Under the pieces are notes generated by a model, which saw nothing but the letters and a program-made list of their open reading frames with translations, ran no database searches and had not been told where the DNA came from. Positions 16,121 through 24,104 of a stretch of DNA of 64,000 nt are shown one piece after another. How positions within the stretch are numbered: position 1 is the stretch's first letter; each line of letters opens with the position of its first letter. A program made the translations under genes and the position numbers. This stretch comes from a virus, in IMG/VR virus record IMGVR_UViG_3300048996_000163, positions 62,001 through 126,000 of that record. One strand, given 5' to 3'.

Positions 16121-16324
16121 ATGCGCAATCTGGACTTCATGTGGAAGGACGGCGACTCCGGCGGCGGAGGCTGCCCGGCGCTGTATGCGACCGAGGGCGG
16201 CTACGTCGTCCAGGGCATCAAGCTCACCGACGAGGAGCGCAGCCAGTTGCGCCAGCTCGCCGACGACGAGGACGGCGTCTTCGTCCCCGCCAACGTCCTC
16301 GACCGGCTCCGGCAGCTCACCTGA
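16121..16324 (+). CDS. Small acidic protein (67 aa) before DUF6879 gene
   Basis: ATG with GAGAGGGGC upstream. Gly-rich N-terminus (DSGGGGCPALYATEGGYVVQG) and a helical end with LTDEERSQLRQLADDEDG. Such proteins commonly precede DUF6879 and Scr1-type regulator genes in actinomycetes. Likely part of the same operon; role unknown. Confidence 0.6.
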   Translation: MRNLDFMWKDGDSGGGGCPALYATEGGYVVQGIKLTDEERSQLRQLADDEDGVFVPANVLDRLRQLT

Positions 16325-16326
16325 CC

Positions 16327-16878
16327 ATGTCCACGACCGTCATCGACAACACCGAGTGGGCCGAGCGTCTCCGCAGCTTCAAGCGCAGCGCGTTCCGGTT
16401 GGAGCTCCAGCCGCGCTACCTGGAGCCCGAGGAGACAGAGACGGTCGCGCGGTTCGTCGACGGCAACCCGCAAGACCCGACCGAAGTCCCGATGCTGCGA
16501 ACCTGGTTCAACCAGATCCGCAGCCTCACCGACCGCGGTCGGACCGTCGAACGGGTTCGCGTCCAAGACGACCCACCGACCGACTACCAGCTATGGGAAC
16601 GCTTCATCAGCCCATGGAACATCGCGGCCGGCGAGACCCTGCGATACCTCGACCGACAGCTGGCGCACGAAATTGGCCTCCTGCCAGATGCCGGACCCGG
16701 TGACTTCTGGCTCTTCGACGACACCACCCTGATGCGGATGCACTTCGACGACGAAGGCCGACGCATCCGCAACGAAATCATCACCGATAAAACACTCGTG
16801 GAGCAGGCGATCTCATGGCGCGACCTGGCGGTCCGCAACGGCGTCCTGGACAACCCACAGGACGCCGTCACCGCCTAA
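16327..16878 (+). CDS. DUF6879 family protein
   Basis: 183 residues. It has the family pattern: EWAERLRSFKRSAFRLELQP.Y.EPEE near the start, W.NQIRSLTDRGRTVERVRVQ, and WLFDDTTLMRMHFDDEGR.R near the end. DUF6879 proteins are encoded next to Scr1-type regulators in many actinomycetes and probably act with them. The next gene at 16896 is that partner. Biochemical role unknown. Confidence 0.7.
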   Translation: MSTTVIDNTEWAERLRSFKRSAFRLELQPRYLEPEETETVARFVDGNPQDPTEVPMLRTWFNQIRSLTDRGRTVERVRVQDDPPTDYQLWERFISPWNIAAGETLRYLDRQLAHEIGLLPDAGPGDFWLFDDTTLMRMHFDDEGRRIRNEIITDKTLVEQAISWRDLAVRNGVLDNPQDAVTA

Positions 16879-16895
16879 CACGAGGAGCAGAAACC

Positions 16896-17753
16896 ATGAC
16901 TGAGCGCCAGAGGGAGTGGCTCACGAGGCCAGGCGGTGTCGCTGAACGGCTGGGCGAACTGCGAGCCGCAGCCGGCCTGGACGGGAAGGGACTCGCCGAG
17001 AAGCTCGGATGGACCACGTCGAAGGTTTCCCGAGTCCAGACCGGCGCCACCCGACCGTCGCCGGCTGATCTCGTGGCGTGGGCGGCGGCAACAGGTGCCA
17101 GTCAGGAAGCGACGCAGGAGCTGCTCGCGCTGCTCGACGAGGTCGAGCGGGCCCGCAGGGAGTTCGGGCTCAAGATGGGCCGCGGCCAGACTGCCGTCCA
17201 GGCGGCACACAACGACTGGACGGCAAGGTCCACGCTGATCCGCTACTTCGACCACTACTTCATCCCGGGGTGGTTCCAAACCCGTGAGTACGCTCACCGA
17301 GTGCTGTCCGAGATGATCCCGCTGCACCAGCTGCAGATTGACGACGTTGACGCAGCCGTTGCCAAGCGCCTCCAGCGGCAGCACATGCTGTACGACACCG
17401 ACAAGCAGTTCGAGATCATCATTACGGAGTGGGTCCTGCGGGCGGTCATCATCGAGCCCGCAGCAATGCGGGCGCAACTGGACCGCCTCCAGACGGCCGT
17501 CGACCTGCCGAACGTCCGGTTCGGCATCATTCCGCAAGGCGTCCTGCTGCGCACGATCACCCCGCAGAACTCGTTCCAGACCTACGACGACCTGCCGGTC
17601 ATTGAAGGGTTCCACGGTGAAGAGGAACTCGACGACAACCCGCGTGCGGCGGCCCAGTATGCGCGGGTGATGGAGATGCTGTGGGAGGAGGCGGCAGTCG
17701 GGCCGGATGCCCGGCGGCTCATCATCGCGGCAGCCGACGCCCTTCCTTCGTAA
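16896..17753 (+). CDS. Scr1-type XRE regulator with DUF5753 domain
   Basis: 285 residues, ATG with GAGGAGC upstream. N-terminal XRE helix-turn-helix (GLAEKLGWTTSKVSRVQTGAT). The central to C-terminal region has the DUF5753 pattern, including YFDHYFIPGWFQTREYAHRVL and a later FGIIPQG. Scr1-type regulators in actinomycetes act with small partner genes in regulation of secondary metabolism or cell fate. A terminator follows. Confidence 0.75.
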   Translation: MTERQREWLTRPGGVAERLGELRAAAGLDGKGLAEKLGWTTSKVSRVQTGATRPSPADLVAWAAATGASQEATQELLALLDEVERARREFGLKMGRGQTAVQAAHNDWTARSTLIRYFDHYFIPGWFQTREYAHRVLSEMIPLHQLQIDDVDAAVAKRLQRQHMLYDTDKQFEIIITEWVLRAVIIEPAAMRAQLDRLQTAVDLPNVRFGIIPQGVLLRTITPQNSFQTYDDLPVIEGFHGEEELDDNPRAAAQYARVMEMLWEEAAVGPDARRLIIAAADALPS

Positions 17754-17776
17754 CCAGGTCCGCCACATCGCACAGC

Positions 17777-17806
17777 ACCGCCCCGCCTCTTCGGAGACGG
17801 GGCGGT
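17777..17806 (+). terminator. Intrinsic terminator after regulator operon
   Basis: ACCGCCCCG (17777-17785) pairs with CGGGGCGGT (17798-17806), with an inner TCTTCGGAGA loop and a short TT tail. It closes the regulator operon. Confidence 0.75.
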
Positions 17807-17820
17807 TTGCGTTCGTGGCG

Positions 17821-18114
17821 TCAGTCGTCGAGCGGGTGTTCCGCCAGCCACTCTGCTCGCGCCTCGGGACTACTCCCGTAGTAGATCGTCGGCGACCAGT
17901 CCTCACCGGGGATCTCACGAGCGGACGCGTTGTCGAGCGTGTTGCGCAACTCTTCGATCGCGGCCAGCGCCTTCTGTGCGGCTTTCGCCTGCGGGGAGTC
18001 CTTCGGGTAACGGTTGCCCGTCAGGACCGCGGCGTCGAGGAGCGCGCGGCGGGCGTTCTGCAGGTCGGCGCCGAGCTCAACGTGCTCGCGACGGGTCGGG
18101 TGCTGCTTCGTCAT
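17821..18114 (-). CDS. Hypothetical helical protein (97 aa)
   Basis: ATG at 18114. Acidic/basic helices with REHVELGADLQNARRALLDAAVL and WLAEHPLDD at the end. No recognised domain. It lies between 18202 and the terminator of the opposite gene. Confidence 0.5.
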   Translation of the reverse strand: MTKQHPTRREHVELGADLQNARRALLDAAVLTGNRYPKDSPQAKAAQKALAAIEELRNTLDNASAREIPGEDWSPTIYYGSSPEARAEWLAEHPLDD

Positions 18115-18201
18115 CCGGGCGTCCTTCCGGGTCGGGGTGGCGGCGAGCCTAACCGACATCGACCGACATTGGGCGCTTCTCGGCGTTCCGCGTTCGCCAC
18201 G

Positions 18202-18672
18202 TCACACGGCAGCGCTTTGCCGCTCGAGCATCTCGGCGTGCGCCCGCCCCACGGCTTCCGCCGCATCGGCCAGCCTCGCGTCAGGCCAGCTACCGCGGCA
18301 CTCCGGGCCAACCCCGTACGTCCTGCTCGCCACATCGCTCAGCGACCGGCCGCAGATCACGCACGCACACTGCAGGGTCGCGAACCGTGCGGCGGCAGCG
18401 AGCGGGTCGGCCTTGATCGCCTCATGGGCCCGGCGGTGCCACGGCGCCGAGACGTCCTCGATCCAGGCAAGGAGCCACTGCCGGCGTTCCTCGCCGCTCA
18501 AGCCTGCCGGGATGACGTGCTGGTGTCCCGGTCCGGGCTTGCGGTACAGCGCCGGTCCGTAGCGCGCTTTCGCCGGCCACGGCGCCAGCTGGCCGCTGTC
18601 GGCCCGGCGCCAGTAGGTGATCCGGGTGGGGTCGTCGGGGTCAGCGACGGCGAAGTAACGCGGTCCGGTCAT
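18202..18672 (-). CDS. Zinc-ribbon protein, DUF6011-like C-terminus
   Basis: 156 residues. The C-terminal part has CVICGRSLSDVASRTYGVGPECRGSW, matching the CxxCGRxL..S..YGxGPECxxxW signature of DUF6011-type modules. The N-terminus is a small beta domain (YFAVADPDDPTRITYWRRADSG). Widespread in actinomycete plasmids and phages; probably nucleic-acid or protein binding. Confidence 0.6.
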   Translation of the reverse strand: MTGPRYFAVADPDDPTRITYWRRADSGQLAPWPAKARYGPALYRKPGPGHQHVIPAGLSGEERRQWLLAWIEDVSAPWHRRAHEAIKADPLAAAARFATLQCACVICGRSLSDVASRTYGVGPECRGSWPDARLADAAEAVGRAHAEMLERQSAAV

Positions 18673-18724
18673 CGGCTACCTTCTGGCTCGTGCTGGTCGA
18701 CGAGCGGCGAGGAATGGTGCGTCA

Positions 18725-18860
18725 GGTGTGTTCCATGATCCAAACTCACTGCTCAACCCCCCGCAGTGCGAGTGTGTGGTGTGTCCCTAAAGGACGGGAC
18801 ACACAGACACACCACTCGCGGGTATGTCTGAACACACCCGAACACACTCAGACACACCGA
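18725..18860. repeat. GAACACAC-type repeats and inverted repeat, candidate origin
   Basis: Downstream of the RepA-like gene lie GAACACAC copies (18829-18847 region) with a variant AGACACACC, and an inverted version GTGTGTTC near 18726. An inverted repeat is also seen (GCGAGTG..TGGTGTGTC versus GACACACCACTCGC). Such repeats beside a replication ATPase resemble iterons. No dnaA-like box was identified. Confidence 0.5.
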
Positions 18861-18864
18861 GGTT

Positions 18865-20154
18865 TTAGGCCGCATCGGCGAGGACCTCCGTCAATGGAAG
18901 CGAGTGCAGACGACTGCGGTTCGGCCCCTCCCTGACGACGATCTCGCCGTTATCCTCGAGCTGGGCAAGCGCCTGCCGGATCTTCGTCGCACCGAACCCG
19001 ACACGAGCGCTGATGTCGTTGAACGTCTGCGGCTTGTCCTTCGACGCGAGCGAGGCGAGGATCTGCTTCACGACCTTGCTCAGGTCGACGGGCTTGGGCT
19101 CTGCCTCTTCGACGCCGTCTTCCTGATCCTCAGCCCGCGGCGGCCAGAAGATGAGCGACTCCATCTCGCCGCTCGTGGCATCCCCGACCAGATCGCCGAG
19201 GTAGGTCATGCCCGGTGCGCCCTCGACCGGGTTGCCGTGCTGGCGCAACCCGCCGTTGCGGTCCTTCGACACCAGCACCTTCGACCGACCCTTCAGCCCG
19301 CGACCGAACGGGTCGACCCGCTCCATCAGGAACTGGGCGCCGTTCAGGCCGGCGAGCTTGTGCTGAGCACCGATGGCGTAGGCGCCGCGGGCCTCCCGGT
19401 TCTTCACGACGTGGTCAGTCGCGAGCGTCGCCGCCCCGAGGGCCATCGCAGGCTTGATCAGTAGGCGCCGCCACTCCGCCGCAGCGTTCTGGTTCAGCGG
19501 GTCGAGACTCCACAGCTGCATGCCCTCGGTGACGCCGTCGTAGATGACGAGGTCCGCGGCATCGTTGTTGAATCGGAGCAGCTCCTCGAGCCATTCGATC
19601 CGGTGCGGGCCCTCGGGTCGGACGTAGCGGAACTGGTCCGCCTCGTCAGTGAGTCGCGCGGCGAGCAGCCCCATCGTCTTGAGCCGGCCGACGATGGTGC
19701 GCTCGTCATCTTCGAAGTCGACGTATAGAACTCGACGGCCGCGTTTGAGGAGGTCGATGACCTGCATCAGCGCGAACCACGTCTTGCCGCACTCGGGCTC
19801 GCTGGCGATCGAGTGTTCCTTGCCCCGGTAGAGCAGGGGCACGCCGTCGTGGCGCCGGCCGATCTCCGGAAGGACGACCGGCGCGGTTCCGTCGAGGACC
19901 GGCCTGAGGTCGACCGGCTTCCACCCGCCGCGCTCTTCGGCGTCGGTCGCATCGGTGAGAGGCTCGGCGGCGAGTCGTTCCTTCGCCTCCTGGTCCGCCT
20001 TCCGCCACGCGATGCGGTCTTTGACGAGCGCCTGGTGGTTGAGGTCCAGGGCGCGCTTCAGGTTTTCTTTCCCCTGCTCGGCGTACTGGCCTTCGAGAAC
20101 GGCCCGCATGCCGGGGTCTTCGTCATCGTCGGGCGGGTCGGGTACCAGCTTCAT
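18865..20154 (-). CDS. RepA-like RecA-fold ATPase (replication/helicase-type)
   Basis: 429 residues. P-loop GKEHSIASEPECGKTWFAL (about 111-129), Walker B-like LVIYDGV (about 203) and DHVVKNREARGAYAIG resemble the DnaB/RepA-type hexameric helicases (AAA_25). The C-terminal 80 residues form a winged-helix-like domain (FGATKIRQALAQLEDNGEIVV). It is followed by GAACACAC repeats. A second such protein is at 52630. Replication initiation is a reasoned guess; origin function not shown. Confidence 0.65.
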   Translation of the reverse strand: MKLVPDPPDDDEDPGMRAVLEGQYAEQGKENLKRALDLNHQALVKDRIAWRKADQEAKERLAAEPLTDATDAEERGGWKPVDLRPVLDGTAPVVLPEIGRRHDGVPLLYRGKEHSIASEPECGKTWFALMQVIDLLKRGRRVLYVDFEDDERTIVGRLKTMGLLAARLTDEADQFRYVRPEGPHRIEWLEELLRFNNDAADLVIYDGVTEGMQLWSLDPLNQNAAAEWRRLLIKPAMALGAATLATDHVVKNREARGAYAIGAQHKLAGLNGAQFLMERVDPFGRGLKGRSKVLVSKDRNGGLRQHGNPVEGAPGMTYLGDLVGDATSGEMESLIFWPPRAEDQEDGVEEAEPKPVDLSKVVKQILASLASKDKPQTFNDISARVGFGATKIRQALAQLEDNGEIVVREGPNRSRLHSLPLTEVLADAA

Positions 20155-20246
20155 GTGGTGCCCCGCTCACCGCGAGGGGTCGTGCTCTTGGCGCGGCTCA
20201 ACGTACGATCGACGTAGAGCATGGTCGGGGTACCTCCCGATCGAGG

Positions 20247-20282
20247 CCCGGCATTGCGGTGGGGCAACCGCGCCGGGCCTTC
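20247..20282. terminator. Hairpin terminator, probably bidirectional
   Basis: GCCCGGC and GCCGGGC arms flank an inner TTGCGGT/ACCGC-like stem between 20154 and 20296. It lies between the RepA-like gene's promoter region and the end of the regulator gene. No long T-run. Confidence 0.5.
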
Positions 20283-20295
20283 TGCTTGTCTGGGG

Positions 20296-20571
20296 TCAGG
20301 CTGCGTTCGCGAAGCGCGGCGCGGGGTCGGCGACGACCTGGACTTCGAAGAGGGTTTCGAACTTCTCGTCGAGCAGGTCCATGACGCTGGCGACGAGCGC
20401 GGTGTGCGGCTGGCGGCGGCCGTGCAGGTACCGGCTCATGTCGCCTTGGTCGACGTGGAGAGCGCGAGCGATCGCGATGTCGCTCTTGAGGCCGAGCTTT
20501 TCGTGGGCGATGCGCCGCACAGTTTCGCGGCGCATGACGACGCGCCTAGGGCGCCGAATCGGGGCAGGCAT
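20296..20571 (-). CDS. XRE-type regulator (91 aa)
   Basis: Helix-turn-helix around residues 32-55 (DIAIARALHVDQGDMSRYLHGRRQPH). ATG at 20571; TATGAT lies just upstream, so a leaderless start is likely. It diverges from 20658. The intergenic region holds a 12-bp palindrome and inverted CCAACC/GGTTGG. Probable repressor of the pair. Confidence 0.6.
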   Translation of the reverse strand: MPAPIRRPRRVVMRRETVRRIAHEKLGLKSDIAIARALHVDQGDMSRYLHGRRQPHTALVASVMDLLDEKFETLFEVQVVADPAPRFANAA

Positions 20572-20657
20572 GCCATAGATCATACCGCACGCCATGGCAC
20601 AAAAACCAACCCGAGCCACTGCAGTGGGTCGTCTCGCCTTTGCCCTAAGGTTGGCAT
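20572..20657. promoter_or_regulatory. Divergent promoter with palindromic operator
   Basis: Perfect palindrome CCACTGCAGTGG at 20616-20627 between two regulator genes, plus AAACCAACC and AAGGTTGG arms. A minus-strand TATGAT box is directly upstream of the 20571 start. The layout fits mutual repression. Confidence 0.6.
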
Positions 20658-21071
20658 GTGAGCCAAACCGAGGATCGGAACGTGCCAACCCAGTTCGGCA
20701 TGTTCCTGCTCGCCGCGATGAACGCCGCCGGGTACCCCTCGACCACGAACTTTGCCCGCGCTGCCGGCGTCGACCCTTCGGTCGTCTTCCGGTGGATCTA
20801 CGGCAAGACGGCGCCCACGACAAAGATCCTCGCCAAAGTCGCGCCCGTGCTGGGACTCACCGAGAGCGACCTCATCGCCCGCGCGTACTCCACTGGGACG
20901 TCGCTTGCCGAGAGCCCGCGTGTCATCCACCCGCTCGTCGCCGAACTGGCCCGCCTACTCGGCGACGACTCCCCCATCGGCACCGACGAGCGTCAGGTGC
21001 TCGAGACCCTCATCGACCGGATCGTGCAGCCCTACCGCCGCCGGCCCGGCCGCGGACGCAAGACGGCCTAG
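20658..21071 (+). CDS. XRE-type regulator (137 aa)
   Basis: GTG start. HTH in residues 28-55 (TTNFARAAGVDPSVVFRWIYGKTAP), then a mostly helical C-terminal part with an Arg-rich tail (YRRRPGRGRK). Divergent partner of 20296. Confidence 0.6.
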   Translation: MSQTEDRNVPTQFGMFLLAAMNAAGYPSTTNFARAAGVDPSVVFRWIYGKTAPTTKILAKVAPVLGLTESDLIARAYSTGTSLAESPRVIHPLVAELARLLGDDSPIGTDERQVLETLIDRIVQPYRRRPGRGRKTA

Positions 21072-21349
21072 CGCAACTCTTCCGGCACCTCGGACGCCGA
21101 TGCGACGAACGTGAACTCGACGCCGCTTTTGCCGTGCCGGTACAACTGCAGGTCGAACGCCCACAGCTCGTTGAGGTTCTCGCCGGCGCGCCGGACCGCG
21201 TCGACGAGGAGCCCGGTGAGGACCCGGTCGATGGTGGCCCGCTGCTCGGGGTCTTCGAGGTCGAAGTGGCGGCTGAACGGGTCGAGGCCGCTGACGTCGC
21301 GCTGCCGGTGGCGGAGCCGGATGTCGTAGTGGACGAGCGCCACGGTCAC
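21068..21349 (-). CDS. Hypothetical protein (93 aa)
   Basis: ATG at 21349, a mixed alpha/beta small protein (LVHYDIRLRHRQRD, LWAFDLQLYRHGKSGVEFTF). It overlaps the 3' end of the opposite gene by four bases. No family identified. Confidence 0.45.
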   Translation of the reverse strand: MTVALVHYDIRLRHRQRDVSGLDPFSRHFDLEDPEQRATIDRVLTGLLVDAVRRAGENLNELWAFDLQLYRHGKSGVEFTFVASASEVPEELR

Positions 21350-21483
21350 TCCCGGGGGGTCAAGTAGTCATGTTCGGGTGACCGTCAGGTTACCGGTCGT
21401 GGCGTGAGCTGCGCATTCCCCGGGACGCGCCGACCCGCCCGCCGGTGTCGGCGTGTCGGGCATCGACGGTTAAGGATCCGCTC

Positions 21484-21738
21484 ATGGCTGAGCACCGCGC
21501 TGTCACCGAGGCCCGCGCCGCGTACGCCCGCGGCGACCGGGTCCTGCAGGTCGGATTGACGCTCGTCGGCGGCACCATCCAGGACCGGAGGTCAACGACC
21601 ACCGCCACAGCCGACGACGTCAACGCCGTGTTGAACGAGATCGTCAACGTCGGCTGGGACCTGGTGACCGCGCACATGGACCGTCAGCCGCGGAACCCGG
21701 AGATCCTGATGGGGTTCTACCTGTTCCGGCGGCGCTGA
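21484..21738 (+). CDS. Hypothetical protein (84 aa)
   Basis: ATG at 21484 in a single-gene unit. Beta-rich with VLQVGLTLVGGTIQD, then helical VLNEIVNVGWDLVTAHMDR. It resembles short actinobacterial proteins of unknown function. The 134-bp gap before it has no other gene. Confidence 0.5.
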   Translation: MAEHRAVTEARAAYARGDRVLQVGLTLVGGTIQDRRSTTTATADDVNAVLNEIVNVGWDLVTAHMDRQPRNPEILMGFYLFRRR

Positions 21739-21935
21739 ACGAAGAACACCCGCAGCCTGATTGCTGCAGGTGTCCGGTGAAGCCCCTGCCTAGCCGCGCC
21801 AGGCCCGACCATGCCTTGCCTGGCGATGCCATGCCAGACCGGACCCGACCGCGCCGTTGCAGCGTAGCCCGAATCCCACCGGTGTAGTTCGCTTCGCCCT
21901 CTTGACCTGCGAGGACCCGCCACGATCATGGAAAT

Positions 21936-22160
21936 GTGACGGTTCTTCACGCTCCCGGCTGGCGCGTGGAAGAGACGTGGCTGGACCTGGACGGCCGCGG
22001 CGAACGCACCTGGTTCCGGGCCGTCGACCGGTACGGCGCGGAGCACTGGTGCACGACCGCGCAGCTGCAGGAACGTCTCCGCCGCGACGGCCTCGATGTC
22101 GGCGACTTGCGCCTCACCGAGCCCGAGCGGCTCGTCGACAGTGATGACGGCTGCGAGTGA
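21936..22160 (+). CDS. Hypothetical protein (74 aa)
   Basis: GTG start. HAPGWRVEETWLDLDGRGERTWFRAVDRYG then a helix with a WCTTAQLQERL stretch. No recognised motif. The region before it, about 21760-21850, contains short GC-rich repeats (GCCTTGCC/GCCATGCC). Confidence 0.45.
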   Translation: MTVLHAPGWRVEETWLDLDGRGERTWFRAVDRYGAEHWCTTAQLQERLRRDGLDVGDLRLTEPERLVDSDDGCE

Positions 22161-22211
22161 CACGCCGTCACTGATGGACCTCTCACCCGGACTGAAGGTA
22201 CCGTCGTACGT

Positions 22212-22388
22212 ATGGCCGACCAGCAGCGCGACACCCAGGGTGACGTCGTCGACGAGCGCGGCGTGCTCATCACCGCCGCCGGCCGCAAGCGGATGCGGGC
22301 GAAGATGGACGAGGTCATGAACCGTTGGACCCCCGAAGAGCGGGAACAGCGCCGCCTGGCCGCCCTCGCGCGTATCACCGCGGCGTGA
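22212..22388 (+). CDS. Antitoxin-like protein upstream of PIN gene
   Basis: 58 residues, highly charged helical protein (GRKRMRAKMDEVMNRWTPEEREQRR). Its stop is overlapped by the GTGA start of the PIN gene, the usual arrangement of VapBC-type pairs. Family could not be assigned, but the size and the coupling suggest an antitoxin. Confidence 0.55.
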   Translation: MADQQRDTQGDVVDERGVLITAAGRKRMRAKMDEVMNRWTPEEREQRRLAALARITAA

Positions 22389-22768
22389 CCGAAGCGCAGT
22401 TCACGCTCGACACCACAGCGGTCCTCGCGTACGTCGCCGGGTCGCACGGCCTCGGTGAGCTCCTCGGTGAGGTCGCCGACGAGAAAGCCCGGTTCGCGGT
22501 GCCCGCCATCTGCCTCGTCGAGGCTGCGACGATGCTCGAGGATGTCGCCTGGCCGATGCTGGACCTGCTCGCCGGGCACCCGAACGCGGTGCTCGTGTCG
22601 CTGGACGGGACGCAGTGGCGGAGTCATGCCGCGTCGGCGCTCGTGTACGGCGGGGTCGGGTCGGGTGCGGCGGCGCTGCTTTTCGTGCAGGAACGCGTCT
22701 GGTATGTGGCGACCTGCGACCCGGCGATCTACGGGGATGGGATCGACACGGTCGCGATCGAGGACTGA
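22385..22768 (+). CDS. PIN-domain protein (VapC-like toxin)
   Basis: 127 residues. PIN signature at the start, FTLDTTAVLAYV, with the acidic Asp in position; a middle CLVEAATML with Glu; and late CDPAIYGDGIDTV for the last acidic residues. PIN domains are metal-dependent ribonucleases, here paired with an upstream antitoxin-like gene. Its 3' end overlaps by about 40 bases with the convergent DUF433 gene. Confidence 0.65.
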   Translation: MTEAQFTLDTTAVLAYVAGSHGLGELLGEVADEKARFAVPAICLVEAATMLEDVAWPMLDLLAGHPNAVLVSLDGTQWRSHAASALVYGGVGSGAAALLFVQERVWYVATCDPAIYGDGIDTVAIED

Positions 22769-23058
22769 TCTCGCACTTCGGGCACCTCGACCCCGTCCAC
22801 GTCGCCCCGGGCCAGCTGCCCGTACACCGCCTCAGACCACGCTCCGAGCGCCCGCCGATGCTCCTTGCACCCGTGGGTGCCCTCGTACCACAGGACGACA
22901 AGCAGTTCGTGCCGGGTGAGGTCGTAGTCGGCGCAGACCGCCGCCTCATCCCGTTCCGCGAGGTACAGGCCGGCGATCGCGTCGGTGGAGATGCCGCGCA
23001 GGTGCGGGCCGCCGAAGCGCATGCCCGGTTCTGTGCGGATGACGGGGCGGTTGGTCAC
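22729..23058 (-). CDS. DUF433-type protein
   Basis: 109 residues from GTG at 23058 (VTNRPVIRTEPGMRFGGPHLRG). The DUF433 pattern GGPHLRGISTDAIAGLYLAERDEAAVCADYDL with helical repeat follows. DUF433 proteins are often antitoxins next to PIN or related toxins. Its 3' end overlaps the PIN gene. Confidence 0.6.
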   Translation of the reverse strand: MTNRPVIRTEPGMRFGGPHLRGISTDAIAGLYLAERDEAAVCADYDLTRHELLVVLWYEGTHGCKEHRRALGAWSEAVYGQLARGDVDGVEVPEVRDQSSIATVSIPSP

Positions 23059-23071
23059 AGCTACCAGTGTC

Positions 23072-23590
23072 CTACCGCAGGGTGCCGCGCAGTTCGGCCG
23101 GCACGTGCTCCTTCGAGCAGTAGCCGATGCCACCCGCGACGAGAGTCATGGCCTCAACGCAGCCGCGGTGGGCGCACCGTTCGGTGGCCGGCGCTGGGTA
23201 GCTGATCGCGAGCCCCGGAACCTCCATGGCGACCCGCGCGACGACCGCCCGATGCCACGACGCCGGCCACGGCTGGTCGGGATGAGCCGCGTGGTATTCG
23301 TCGTCGTTGCGGTAGGTGAGAACCGTGGCGTCGACGGGCGCGGCGTTGAGCTTCTCGACGATGCCGTCGACGAACTCTGCGGTCCGCTGCTCGAGGTCTT
23401 CGAGTTCGAGGCGGACACCGTCGGGGATCGGGTAGCGGCCTTGTTCCCAGCTGCGGACGGTGCGCGGGTTGATGCCGAGGTGTCCGGCGAGCCAGTCACC
23501 GGTCAGGCCGAGGTGTTCGCGGACGACGCGGAACTCGGCGTCGGTCATGCGTTCGTCGTCGGGCATGCCGGGCGGGTCGGTGTATTCCAT
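23072..23590 (-). CDS. HTH regulator-like protein (172 aa)
   Basis: ATG at 23590. Residues 16-60 have HTH character (EFRVVREHLGLTGDWLAGHLGINPRTVRSWEQGRYPIP), like small immunity-type or Rac/YdaS-type regulators. C-terminal CAHRGCVEAMTL and CSKEHVP suggest a small zinc site. The function is not known. Confidence 0.6.
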   Translation of the reverse strand: MEYTDPPGMPDDERMTDAEFRVVREHLGLTGDWLAGHLGINPRTVRSWEQGRYPIPDGVRLELEDLEQRTAEFVDGIVEKLNAAPVDATVLTYRNDDEYHAAHPDQPWPASWHRAVVARVAMEVPGLAISYPAPATERCAHRGCVEAMTLVAGGIGYCSKEHVPAELRGTLR

Positions 23591-23648
23591 GGTGGGGCTC
23601 CGGAAACGGTGCGACCCCGGCACGTGGCCGGGGTCGTGGTGGGTGAGG

Positions 23649-23864
23649 TCAGTTGGCGTGGCGCTCGACGATGGTCCAGAACTCGTCGTCGCTGACGGTC
23701 TGCTCGAACCCGGCGGTGTTGAGGAGTTCCTGGCCTTTGTCGTTGGTGTCGACGCGGTACTCGAATGCGTCGACGAAGATAGCTTCGACGTTGTAGTCCG
23801 CGGGCTCGTCGAGGGCGGGGAGGACGGCCTGCTCGATGGCGTCTTCGCGGGTGGTGTAGCGCAT
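23649..23864 (-). CDS. Small acidic protein (71 aa)
   Basis: ATG at 23864 chosen, with GGAAGGAAC just upstream. An acidic alpha/beta protein with IEQAVLPALDEPADYNVEAIF and DDEFWTIVERHAN. Single gene between regulators. Unknown. Confidence 0.5.
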   Translation of the reverse strand: MRYTTREDAIEQAVLPALDEPADYNVEAIFVDAFEYRVDTNDKGQELLNTAGFEQTVSDDEFWTIVERHAN

Positions 23865-23950
23865 GTCCGGTTCCTTCCGGCTGAGTCTGGGGCCTGCTCC
23901 CCTGACCAACACCTGAAGACTAGCGCCCTAAATTAGGGTGCACAAGGCTG

Positions 23951-24103
23951 TCACTCGGACGAGGTTGCTTCCCGCCGCCATTCCCGCTCCTCCCGCCGCC
24001 GCTGCGACTTCTTGCCCCGCGCCGTCGACGTGCAGTCCGGCCCGGCCGGCCCGTGGCAGTAAGGGCACCACTCCCGCTGGCACACGCCGAGCATCCGGGC
24101 CAC
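23951..24103 (-). CDS. Small basic zinc-ribbon protein (50 aa)
   Basis: GTG at 24103, with GGAGG nine bases upstream. Residues 9-26 contain CQREWCPYCHGPAGPDC, then a very Arg/Lys-rich tail. HNH- or ribosomal-protein-like small nucleic-acid binder; unknown. Confidence 0.5.
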   Translation of the reverse strand: MARMLGVCQREWCPYCHGPAGPDCTSTARGKKSQRRREEREWRREATSSE

Positions 24104-24104
24104 G

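Noticed and set aside
21760-21850. Tandem repeat GCCTTGCC/GCCATGCC
   Set aside because: Copies are short and irregular and could be GC-rich chance.
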